7,851 nucleotides of DNA, taken from contig CAMJAG010000049.1 of the NCBI GenBank assembly GCA_946403545.1, positions 1 to 7,851 of the forward strand. The letters are read 5' to 3'. The notes beneath the pieces were generated by a model, which was not told where the DNA came from, searched no databases, and saw only the letters and a program-made list of their open reading frames with translations. Made by a program: the position numbers and the translations under genes. How positions within the stretch are numbered: the first letter of the stretch is position 1; each line of letters opens with the position of its first letter. The DNA comes from an uncultured Caryophanales bacterium (GTDB lineage: Bacteria > Bacillota_I > Bacilli_A > RFN20 > CAG-826). This document shows positions 1-5,106 of this stretch, piece by piece.

Positions 1-55
1 ACCGCCGACCTTAGAGGTATGAACTCTCTGCTCTAGCCAACTGAGCTACTCAGCC
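1..55 (-). tRNA. tRNA-Met(CAU), 3' end cut by window edge
   Basis: Read on the minus strand from position 55, the sequence gives a 5' acceptor strand GGCTGAG, T8-A9, a D-arm GCTC/GAGC, and an anticodon arm with loop TTCATAC, so the anticodon is CAU. The anticodon stem is GAGAG/CTCTA, with an apparent G.A mismatch at its outer pair. The T-arm and 3' acceptor strand lie beyond position 1, so folding and a CCA tail cannot be checked. CAU could be elongator Met, initiator Met or a lysidine-modified Ile tRNA. The D-arm and the GGTCGGCGG variable/T-arm start look most like elongator Met. It follows tRNA-Ala by 8 bp and must be co-transcribed with it. Confidence 0.85.
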
Positions 56-63
56 GAATAAAA

Positions 64-139
64 TGGTGGACCTGAAGAGACTCGAACTCTCAACCTTCTG
101 AATGCAAATCAGACCATCTCCCAATTGATATACAGGCCC
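64..139 (-). tRNA. tRNA-Ala(UGC)
   Basis: This is a complete 76-nt cloverleaf. The acceptor stem is GGGCCTG/CAGGTCC and includes the G3.U70 wobble that is the main identity element for alanyl-tRNA synthetase. The anticodon loop is TTTGCAT (anticodon UGC) on a perfect TCTGA/TCAGA stem. The T-arm is GAGAG-TTCGAGT-CTCTT. The D-stem TATC/GATG is weak (U-G, A-U, U-A, C-G). The CCA end is encoded. It is the first gene of a two-tRNA transcript (Ala-Met) driven by the promoter at 172-200. Confidence 0.96.
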
Positions 140-171
140 ACTTTAGTTACGACGAAGTAGTCGCAAAAATA

Positions 172-200
172 AAGATACATTGTTATTCAACAAGTTGCAA
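172..200 (-). promoter_or_regulatory. Predicted sigma-70/SigA promoter of the tRNA-Ala-Met operon
   Basis: On the minus strand a -35 box TTGCAA (195-200) is separated by exactly 17 bp from a -10 box TATCTT (172-177). Each matches consensus at four of six positions. The start site should fall near 165, leaving a leader of about 25 nt before tRNA-Ala. That leader opens with a small hairpin (about 149-164, four G-C/A-T pairs and a six-base loop), which may be trimmed during 5' processing. Promoter function is inferred from motif and position only. Confidence 0.5.
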
Positions 201-240
201 CAAAAATTTTATATTTTTTGTATTTTTTATAAATTAAATA

Positions 241-2367
241 TTAAAGAGCAGTAATTTCGATAGTAGCTTCTGAGTTAGTTAAAGTCTTTACATTAAATGT
301 AAAACCTAAAGGAAGTCCACTATTCATTGTGTTTGAATTACCATTAACAAATTGTTTTTTGAATTTAGAAATAGTAAATTCGTCGCCTTGTTTAAATAAA
401 TCAGCAGAACTTAATGTTTCATTTGAAACTTGATTTTTACGACATTTAAACACTTCTGCTGTTTCAGAATTTCTAATTAATTGTAATAAATTGTATTCCG
501 AATAAGCAGCGCCCAATGGAGATGCGTATCCATTAGTGCTTTCATTAGCGGAATAATAAGTGTTTCTAAATGCATGAAGAATTGGATAAACAAGATTAAT
601 GTTAGAGCCTAAAGTAGAAGGTTCAACATTATACATTGTTCCACCCATCCATCCAATTACTCTTGCATCAACGTGCCAGACACGAATTCCATAGTCGTTT
701 GGACCAATAATAGATCCTTTATACTTATGGGCCGTATCCAAAGCGTTAAGGCCTGTTGGAGAATAGTATTCTAAAAGAATATATTCATCAAATGGTGAGC
801 CATATGTATTCCATTGTGGAGTCAAAAGAATTAAATCATGGTTTGTTTGGAAAGGTTTAATCTTAATCTCACAAGAATCAGTAGGAATATAAGGTTTAAC
901 CCAACCTAAAGCCATCATTGAATATGGATCATGACCACCAACGTTATAATCTTGCATAGAGAAGCATCCACTAGGATTCTTTTGATCAGAATAATCATAG
1001 TAATCATCTAAACCAAAAACGTGCCCCATTTCATGGATATAAGTATGTGAATCGATGACACTTCCGGTATTATCACCACCAGCGAAATTACCAACTTTAT
1101 AATTGTTTCCATACATGAAGTCGTAGCTAGCCCAGAAGTACACATCTGGGTTAGGTGCACTTGTATTAGAACTTCCGTGGCACCAATGGCAATAAGCCCA
1201 ATAGTTGCTGTAGTTATTATTTCTCAATGTTCCATAGTCTGGGTAAGCATAAATGAGCATAACGCCATCAATATAGCCGTCTCCATTGGAATCATAATTT
1301 TTTCTATTATCACTTGGATGATTGTCAAAATACCACTTAGTAGCGGTTTTAGCAAAGCTAGCGGTATTTGAATTTTGACCATCATCTGATTTTAAAGCTT
1401 CTGAATCAAAGCCACATTCATACCAATCAGAAACTGTTCCGCTTAAGGTTAAGAGATTTTCTCCTTCTTCTGTAGATTCAGTTTCATAGAATGTTTTAAC
1501 ACTATTCCAACCTGTTTCGGTTTGAGTTCCAAAATATGCTTTTCTAATATCTTCTCTAACGGTTTCTCTCTTTGTAGAGTCTAAACCAGTTTTAATAGCA
1601 GAATCAGTAAACCAAACAGGAATAACTAAGAGTTTTACATTTCCTGTTGAAGGACAATATGTTGAGCCATATGCACTCTTCTTAGAGTAATCCATATATG
1701 TCCAATTGATCTCTGATTTGTCGATATCCGCACCACTTTCTAATACTGTAACTTCACAGGTATCAGAATACATGTAATGCTTTGCTCTAACTGTGATAAT
1801 TGCTGTATCGCCATCATGAGCGTTAGCATCAGCGGTAATAACACCGTTTTGATCAACTGTTACTGCGGATGAATTAGATAACCATTCAACTTCTTTATCA
1901 GAACAATCCGTTGGATTGAAAACCACAGTTAAAGTTCTAGATTTGCCAGGTTTAAGTGTTGCAGTATTCCTTGATAAAGAAAGCCCATGCATTTCCTTTT
2001 TAGTAACAGTTACATGGCAAGTATCAGAAAATCCACCATCTTCAGAGACAGCTGTAATTGTTGCGTTTCCTAAACCAACACAATTAACTACACCATCGTT
2101 AACTGTACAAACATCAGTATTTGAAGAACTCCATGTTGCATTTTTGTTTGTGGTATTTGTTGGAGTAAAAATACATTCAAGTTTATAAGAGTTGTTTAAA
2201 GAACCTTGTAAGTCATTCTTGCTAAGTGTCATTCCTTTAGCGTAGACTGTGGATTCATTTTTTTCACCGAAATAATTTGCTAAGTTGTCAAAAAAACTAC
2301 AAGCGGTTAAGCTAATCGCTCCAAACATCAGTGGAATTGCTATAAATAATTTAGAAAAACGTTTCAT
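241..2367 (-). CDS. Secreted M6 (immune inhibitor A-like) zinc metalloprotease lipoprotein with two BIG2 domains
   Basis: This 708-residue protein is predicted to be exported and lipid-anchored. It has a Lys/Arg N-terminus, a hydrophobic stretch and a lipobox L20-T21-A22-C23. Two bacterial Ig-like (BIG2) domains follow at about 42-121 and 126-208, each with the 'P-T-x..W-S-S-N..V..G' pattern and a closing TxxVTV-like strand. The catalytic region (about 243-600) opens with a KLLVIPVWFTD strand, contains a Ca-binding-like D359-x-N-x-D-G loop, and carries HEMGHVFGLDD at 445-455. There H445, H449 and probably D455 bind zinc and E446 is catalytic, matching the M6 HExxHxxGxxD signature. The downstream 'MQDYNVGGH..ALGWV' block (471-489) also fits M6. 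The BIG2 domains contain several cysteines (65, 87, 96, 117, 155, 204) that could form disulfides. The start at 2367 is supported by the signal peptide and a weak AAGGG site 9 bp upstream. The gene has its own promoter at 2406-2434. The target is unknown; host or dietary proteins would be inference. Confidence 0.93.
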   Translation of the reverse strand: MKRFSKLFIAIPLMFGAISLTACSFFDNLANYFGEKNESTVYAKGMTLSKNDLQGSLNNSYKLECIFTPTNTTNKNATWSSSNTDVCTVNDGVVNCVGLGNATITAVSEDGGFSDTCHVTVTKKEMHGLSLSRNTATLKPGKSRTLTVVFNPTDCSDKEVEWLSNSSAVTVDQNGVITADANAHDGDTAIITVRAKHYMYSDTCEVTVLESGADIDKSEINWTYMDYSKKSAYGSTYCPSTGNVKLLVIPVWFTDSAIKTGLDSTKRETVREDIRKAYFGTQTETGWNSVKTFYETESTEEGENLLTLSGTVSDWYECGFDSEALKSDDGQNSNTASFAKTATKWYFDNHPSDNRKNYDSNGDGYIDGVMLIYAYPDYGTLRNNNYSNYWAYCHWCHGSSNTSAPNPDVYFWASYDFMYGNNYKVGNFAGGDNTGSVIDSHTYIHEMGHVFGLDDYYDYSDQKNPSGCFSMQDYNVGGHDPYSMMALGWVKPYIPTDSCEIKIKPFQTNHDLILLTPQWNTYGSPFDEYILLEYYSPTGLNALDTAHKYKGSIIGPNDYGIRVWHVDARVIGWMGGTMYNVEPSTLGSNINLVYPILHAFRNTYYSANESTNGYASPLGAAYSEYNLLQLIRNSETAEVFKCRKNQVSNETLSSADLFKQGDEFTISKFKKQFVNGNSNTMNSGLPLGFTFNVKTLTNSEATIEITAL

Positions 2368-2376
2368 ATTAAATAA

Positions 2377-2381
2377 CCCTT
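2377..2381 (-). promoter_or_regulatory. Weak ribosome binding site of the metalloprotease gene
   Basis: AAGGG lies 9 bp upstream of the ATG at 2367 on the minus strand. It is weaker than the AGGAGG and AAGGAG sites of the neighbouring genes, but no other in-frame start would keep the lipoprotein signal peptide. Confidence 0.5.
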
Positions 2382-2388
2382 GTAATTC

Positions 2389-2403
2389 AAATGCTATGCA
2401 TTT
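2389..2403 (-). repeat. Inverted repeat at the metalloprotease start site
   Basis: AAATGC-TAT-GCATTT is a perfect 6-bp inverted repeat with a 3-bp centre. It lies just downstream of the -10 box (2406-2411) and so covers the predicted transcription start. This position suits a repressor operator or a 5' hairpin protecting the mRNA. A palindrome this short and AT-rich can also occur by chance. Confidence 0.3.
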
Positions 2404-2405
2404 AT

Positions 2406-2434
2406 ATTCTACAAGAAATAATTAAATATAGCAA
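2406..2434 (-). promoter_or_regulatory. Predicted promoter of the metalloprotease gene
   Basis: On the minus strand a -35 box TTGCTA (2429-2434) and a -10 box TAGAAT (2406-2411, five of six consensus) are separated by 17 bp. They fall in the 79-bp gap after the upstream gene's stop codon. The predicted start near 2399 leaves a leader of about 32 nt. The promoter implies the protease is transcribed independently of the upstream unknown gene, although read-through is possible because I see no terminator between them. Confidence 0.5.
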
Positions 2435-2446
2435 AAGTGATTTCAA

Positions 2447-3217
2447 TCAATATCCGTATCTTTTGACAATGTAATCTAAATCAGCATGAAGATTTGGCCA
2501 ATTGCATTGAATCTCGTTTCTTCTCTTTTCACTAACGATTTGCTTATGAGCGTACCTACCATGAGGTCTTAAAACAATAGGACCAATATGGATGTTTTCA
2601 TAGAAATCCCAGTTATGTGGTTTTCTATCAATATATTTGTTCATTTGATTGAAAGAAACGATTGTTCCATACTCTTGATCCCCAAAATATAGGTATTCCG
2701 CCATATGAGATTTTTCATCAACACCTTGGAATACAGTTCTCTTTATTACCTTCTTAACAAAGTCAGTTGAATCATTTAATTCATCGTTAGCTTCTAAGAT
2801 TCGATCTTTATACTTTTGATAGAGTTCATACCAATCTAAACGGATTTTTCCTGTACCATCAAGCGTTCCGTCACCATAATGACAGAGCAAAATTGTGTTA
2901 ATTGTTTTTCTTGTAACACCTAATTCTTGAAGGAACTTTAAGAATGTTTCTATCTTTTCAGTATGTACATTAGTGGCTTTGCCACTCTTGATAGAAATGT
3001 AACGTTTTTCTCCACCAAAAGAAATAATGATGTCAGGTTTTATGTAATCCTGCGTTTTTTCGCACTTAATTCTTCTAATTTTATTTAAAAATGTAAAAGT
3101 TTCAGTAGAATAAAGGATTTTAAAAACCGATTTCCAATGGTTTGATAATAAAGAAAATCTTTTGTTGTTTAAGTGAAACTGTATTTCTGTTTCGTTTCTA
3201 GAGCCAAAATTCTGCAT
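2447..3217 (-). CDS. Uncharacterised 256-residue protein, possible PD-(D/E)XK-like nuclease
   Basis: I do not recognise the family by name. The protein is soluble: no signal peptide, no membrane segment, many Lys, Tyr and aromatic residues. Residues 60-80 read KPDIIISFGG then YISIKSGKA. That is a P61-D62 pair at a strand start, then a turn and a strand ending in S75-I76-K77, followed by a helix with E87 (VHTEKIETFLKFL). This resembles the PD...(D/E)xK core of restriction-endonuclease-like folds, except that the acidic residue of the second motif would be Ser. A conserved glutamate upstream (E9 or E11) could help bind metal. The C-terminal half (VLRPHGRYAHKQ, 215-226) is basic and could touch nucleic acid. 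The ATG at 3217 is supported by a perfect AGGAGG 9 bp upstream. The stop codon is TGA. It lies between a tRNA-operon terminator and the protease gene, with no partner methylase or toxin-antitoxin mate. Nuclease activity is inference. Confidence 0.8.
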   Translation of the reverse strand: MQNFGSRNETEIQFHLNNKRFSLLSNHWKSVFKILYSTETFTFLNKIRRIKCEKTQDYIKPDIIISFGGEKRYISIKSGKATNVHTEKIETFLKFLQELGVTRKTINTILLCHYGDGTLDGTGKIRLDWYELYQKYKDRILEANDELNDSTDFVKKVIKRTVFQGVDEKSHMAEYLYFGDQEYGTIVSFNQMNKYIDRKPHNWDFYENIHIGPIVLRPHGRYAHKQIVSEKRRNEIQCNWPNLHADLDYIVKRYGY

Positions 3218-3226
3218 AGAAAATAT

Positions 3227-3232
3227 CCTCCT
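3227..3232 (-). promoter_or_regulatory. Strong ribosome binding site of the unknown 256-residue gene
   Basis: A perfect AGGAGG sits 9 bp upstream of the ATG at 3217. It fixes the start and argues that the gene is real and translated. I could not find a convincing promoter in 3233-3330, so the transcript start is unresolved. Confidence 0.8.
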
Positions 3233-3299
3233 ATTAACCTAGACTGGTCAAAATTGATTTTGTTCCAAAAAAAGTTTAATTTTCTTCAAAAAAGAAGTA

Positions 3300-3334
3300 C
3301 GCAGTTCAAAGAATATCATCCCGAACAGACAAAA
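3300..3334 (+). repeat. Degenerate inverted copy of the 3' end of tRNA-Pro
   Basis: The plus strand here resembles the tRNA-Pro gene (minus strand, 3372-3448) from the T-arm through the CCA end and into the trailer. Shared blocks in order are CGCAG, TTCAAA, TCATCCCGA and CAGACA. Differences are a missing base before TTCAAA, a five-base divergent stretch (3311-3315) and A for C in the CCA. Together with 3369-3400 it forms an imperfect inverted repeat of about 25 pairs, centred on the tRNA operon terminator. It has no 5' half and cannot be a functional tRNA. Confidence 0.75.
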
Positions 3335-3359
3335 AAAGATGGGCATAATTGTCCATCTT
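3331..3359 (-). terminator. Rho-independent terminator of the tRNA-Cys-Arg-Pro operon
   Basis: On the minus strand a 10-bp stem AAGATGGACA/TGCCCATCTT (one G.T pair) with a four-base loop ATTA runs straight into a T tract, giving seven Ts after the GATGGGC arm's final pairs. The stem occupies 3336-3359 and the tract 3331-3337. It starts 12 nt after the CCA end of tRNA-Pro. It should also insulate the downstream 256-residue gene from tRNA transcription. Confidence 0.9.
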
Positions 3360-3371
3360 CTAAATACTGTC

Positions 3372-3448
3372 TGGTCGGGATGACAGGATTTGAACCTGCG
3401 GCCTTCAGTTCCCAAAACTGACGCGATACCAAGCTACGCTACGTCCCG
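3372..3448 (-). tRNA. tRNA-Pro(UGG)
   Basis: This is a 77-nt cloverleaf with anticodon loop TTTGGGA (anticodon UGG) on a perfect TCAGT/ACTGA stem, T-arm GCAGG-TTCAAAT-CCTGT, and an encoded CCA. The acceptor stem CGGGACG/CATCCCG keeps the C1-G72 pair typical of bacterial Pro tRNA but has a C6.A67 mismatch. It is the last gene of the Cys-Arg-Pro operon, 4 bp after tRNA-Arg. A degenerate inverted copy of its 3' end lies beyond the terminator at 3300-3334. Confidence 0.95.
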
Positions 3449-3452
3449 ATTA

Positions 3453-3529
3453 TGGCGCGCCTCACAAGAATCGAACTCGTAACCTCCAGATTCGTAGTCT
3501 GACACTCTATCCAGTTGAGCTATGGGCGC
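3453..3529 (-). tRNA. tRNA-Arg(ACG)
   Basis: This is a 77-nt cloverleaf with anticodon loop CTACGAA (anticodon ACG, normally read as ICG after A34 deamination by TadA). The anticodon stem is TCAGA/TCTGG, the T-arm ACGAG-TTCGATT-CTTGT, the discriminator G and the CCA encoded. The acceptor stem GCGCCCA/GAGGCGC pairs at positions 1-5 but shows C6.A67 and A7.G66 mismatches at the junction with the T-arm, where the usual Bacilli tRNA has two G-C pairs. It is the middle gene of the operon. Confidence 0.94.
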
Positions 3530-3536
3530 GTGTTGA

Positions 3537-3576
3537 CCTCAGCTATTTATTTGAGTAACAACTGAGGAGGTTACTC
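3537..3576 (-). other. Pseudoknot-capable spacer between tRNA-Cys and tRNA-Arg
   Basis: The 86-nt spacer (3530-3615) holds no gene, but its minus-strand RNA can fold. Stem 1 is GAGTAAC/GTTACTC (3570-3576 with 3553-3559, 7 bp). CCTCAG inside its 10-nt loop (3562-3567) pairs with CTGAGG further on (3537-3542), giving a 6-bp stem 2. The crossing linker AAATAAATAG is A-rich. This is the geometry of an H-type pseudoknot (loops of 2, 2 and 10 nt). The upstream part of the spacer offers a weaker CTTTG/CAAAG hairpin. There is no T tract, so it is not a terminator. Roles in RNase processing or as a stable by-product RNA are inference. Confidence 0.45.
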
Positions 3577-3615
3577 GTCTTTGAATTATCCGGAGACAAA
3601 GATGAATAGACCATT

Positions 3616-3690
3616 TGGAGGTTCCTGCCGGATTCGAACCAGCGATCATTGAGTTGCAGTCAATTGCCTTACCAACTTGGCTAAGGAACC
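3616..3690 (-). tRNA. tRNA-Cys(GCA)
   Basis: This is a 75-nt cloverleaf with a fully paired acceptor stem GGTTCCT/AGGAACC, the U73 discriminator expected for Cys, anticodon loop CTGCAAC (anticodon GCA) on an ATTGA/TCAAT stem, T-arm GCTGG-TTCGAAT-CCGGC, and an encoded CCA. It is the promoter-proximal gene of the Cys-Arg-Pro operon, about 10 nt from the predicted transcription start. Confidence 0.97.
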
Positions 3691-3706
3691 ACTTGCAGCG
3701 TTATGA

Positions 3707-3736
3707 ATTATAACACTGCTTTTAATAATGTATCAA
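3707..3736 (-). promoter_or_regulatory. Strong promoter of the tRNA-Cys-Arg-Pro operon
   Basis: On the minus strand a -35 box TTGATA (3731-3736) and a perfect -10 box TATAAT (3707-3712) are separated by 18 bp. TGT directly precedes the -10, making it an extended -10 promoter. The start should fall near 3700. This is the best promoter in the window, as expected for a stable-RNA operon. Confidence 0.8.
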
Positions 3737-3758
3737 GTAAGAAATATAATTTCTACTT
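3735..3758 (-). terminator. Possible weak terminator after potD
   Basis: Just past the potD stop, AAGTA-GAAAT and ATTTC-TTACTT can form an AT-rich hairpin of about 10 bp with one bulged T and a three-base loop. The minus-strand side lacks a clean T tract. The plus-strand side is followed by ATTTTCTT. The hairpin abuts the -35 box of the tRNA-Cys promoter. It is the only candidate for ending the pot transcript here, and a poor one. Confidence 0.3.
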
Positions 3759-3774
3759 ATTTTCTTAATAGAAA

Positions 3775-5106
3775 CTACTTAATTCTTTGCCACATTTGTT
3801 CGACTTTTGCTTGTTGTGAGCCAAAATCTTTCATCATGCAGCAACGTTTTAATGAAGCTTCATCAGGATATTGAGCGTCGAATTGTCTTCCTTTTTCGCT
3901 TGTAGGAATATCAATTGTAGCTTCACCTTCGATAGATTGACCGAAGTAGAATCCTAAATCAACTGTGTATGTATCTGTTTCAGTTTCTTCTGCAGCATAT
4001 GTATCGTTTACATATTCCCAGATGTCTGTGCCAACGATTGGAGAAGTATAACCAACAGCTTCCATATTTAAAACTGCGTTTTCTGGAGCACAAATGAAGT
4101 TAACAAATTCTTCTGCTAATTCTTTTTGAGCGCCTTTTGGCATACACCAACCATCAAACCAAACGTTACTACCTTCACTTGGAAGTGCATAGCATAATGT
4201 TTTCTTGCTTTCTTCAGCGTTGTCCATAGCAAAGACTGCATCACCACTCCAAGCTAAGTTAGCGTGGTATGTACCTTTAACGATTTCATCTTTACCTTCG
4301 TCAACTTCGAAACCATAAACGTTTTTGGTTGTTGCTTTTAAAGCTGTTTCGACTTTAGCGATTGTTTCATCATCACATCTATTAAAAATAGAGCTTAATT
4401 TTTCTGTGAAATCTGCTGCTGTATCATCTAAAGCTGCGATTTCATCTTTATATACGTGGAAAATAGCAGTGACATATGTATCACGCATAGAATCTTTTAA
4501 AGAGAATTGTTTAGCGTATTTAGCGTCAGTATTCCATAAAGCTTCCCATGTGCCAACTTCTTCTGCTGAGAAGTATGCAGGATCATATGTGAATCCCATT
4601 GTTCCCCAGAAATAAGGAACAGCATATGTTAAGAATGAGGAACCATCTTTAAGTTTTTCATTAGCAAATCTTTCTCTAATGAATGGTGAACCATATTGAT
4701 CCCAGTTAGATAAAGATTCTTGGTATTTATCCGTTTTTTGATCGTAAGAGAATGGTTCTAATAGGCCATCATTAGCCATCTTTTGAATCATGTAATCAGA
4801 TGGACAAATTAAGTCTGCTTTAACAGCACCTAATTCGATTTGTTTTTTCATATCCTCGTTAGTAGAGAATGTTTGGTAATCAACATGAAGTTTTTTACCA
4901 GTCTTTTCAAGGTAGTATTTTTCAAATGCCTTGATTGTACCATCTTCAACTTGGTTACCTTCATCATCTGTACCTTCATAGATGTAATCTTCCCAGTTAT
5001 AGATGGTTAATGTTTCGTCATAACTACTTGCACATCCGGCTAAGCAAGTTACACTTCCACATGCTAGTAAAACGCTAGCAAACAATGTGATTTTCTTCTT
5101 AATCAT
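3775..5106 (-). CDS. potD: Spermidine/putrescine ABC transporter substrate-binding lipoprotein PotD
   Basis: PotD captures extracellular polyamine and delivers it to the PotB/PotC channel. This 443-residue protein has a Lys-rich signal peptide with lipobox L22-A23-G24-C25, so it should be anchored to the outer face of the membrane. The mature part opens with the family's YNWEDYI motif (36-42). Further PotD-like ligand-site landmarks are S103-D-Y105, W286-S-G-D289, W316-F-D318-G-W320 and Y353-TSP. The aromatic and acidic residues at these places match those that hold the polyamine in E. coli PotD by motif order, though I cannot align them fully. At 443 residues it is longer than E. coli PotD (about 350). 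Extra acidic segments occur near 44-56, 223-280 and 370-400. The start overlaps the potC stop by 8 bp and is preceded by AAGGAG. Whether spermidine or putrescine is preferred cannot be decided. Confidence 0.93.
   Translation of the reverse strand: MIKKKITLFASVLLACGSVTCLAGCASSYDETLTIYNWEDYIYEGTDDEGNQVEDGTIKAFEKYYLEKTGKKLHVDYQTFSTNEDMKKQIELGAVKADLICPSDYMIQKMANDGLLEPFSYDQKTDKYQESLSNWDQYGSPFIRERFANEKLKDGSSFLTYAVPYFWGTMGFTYDPAYFSAEEVGTWEALWNTDAKYAKQFSLKDSMRDTYVTAIFHVYKDEIAALDDTAADFTEKLSSIFNRCDDETIAKVETALKATTKNVYGFEVDEGKDEIVKGTYHANLAWSGDAVFAMDNAEESKKTLCYALPSEGSNVWFDGWCMPKGAQKELAEEFVNFICAPENAVLNMEAVGYTSPIVGTDIWEYVNDTYAAEETETDTYTVDLGFYFGQSIEGEATIDIPTSEKGRQFDAQYPDEASLKRCCMMKDFGSQQAKVEQMWQRIK

Noticed and set aside
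140..240. Rho-independent terminator after the metalloprotease gene
   Set aside because: The region is rich in A and T tracts but offers no stable stem on the minus strand. The only good inverted bases (GTTGCAAC) overlap the -35 region of the tRNA-Ala promoter.
1177..2188. Two plus-strand open frames (1177-1371 and 1916-2188)
   Set aside because: Both lie wholly antisense to the metalloprotease gene, have no ribosome binding site or recognisable domain, and follow its codon structure.
3218..3299. Promoter for the 256-residue gene
   Set aside because: TTGACC and TTGAAC resemble -35 boxes, but no acceptable -10 occurs at 16-19 bp from either, so I did not call one.
3300..3400. Attachment site pair of an integrated element
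   Set aside because: Site-specific integration at a tRNA leaves direct repeats, but this copy is inverted. No integrase or second boundary is in the window. An inverted remnant cannot be excluded and is listed as a finding.
3173..3421. Plus-strand open frame ending in an MTGFEPAAF-like peptide
   Set aside because: Its 3' part is the antisense of tRNA-Pro, a well-known source of this spurious peptide, and its 5' part is antisense to a real gene and its leader. It also runs through the terminator.
3537..3576. preQ1 class I riboswitch
   Set aside because: The pseudoknot topology is similar, but the characteristic C-rich loop and A-rich tail consensus is absent, it lies between two tRNAs, and no regulated gene or expression platform follows.
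4325..4615. Plus-strand open frame opposite potD
   Set aside because: It is a shadow of the well-supported potD frame with no family resemblance.
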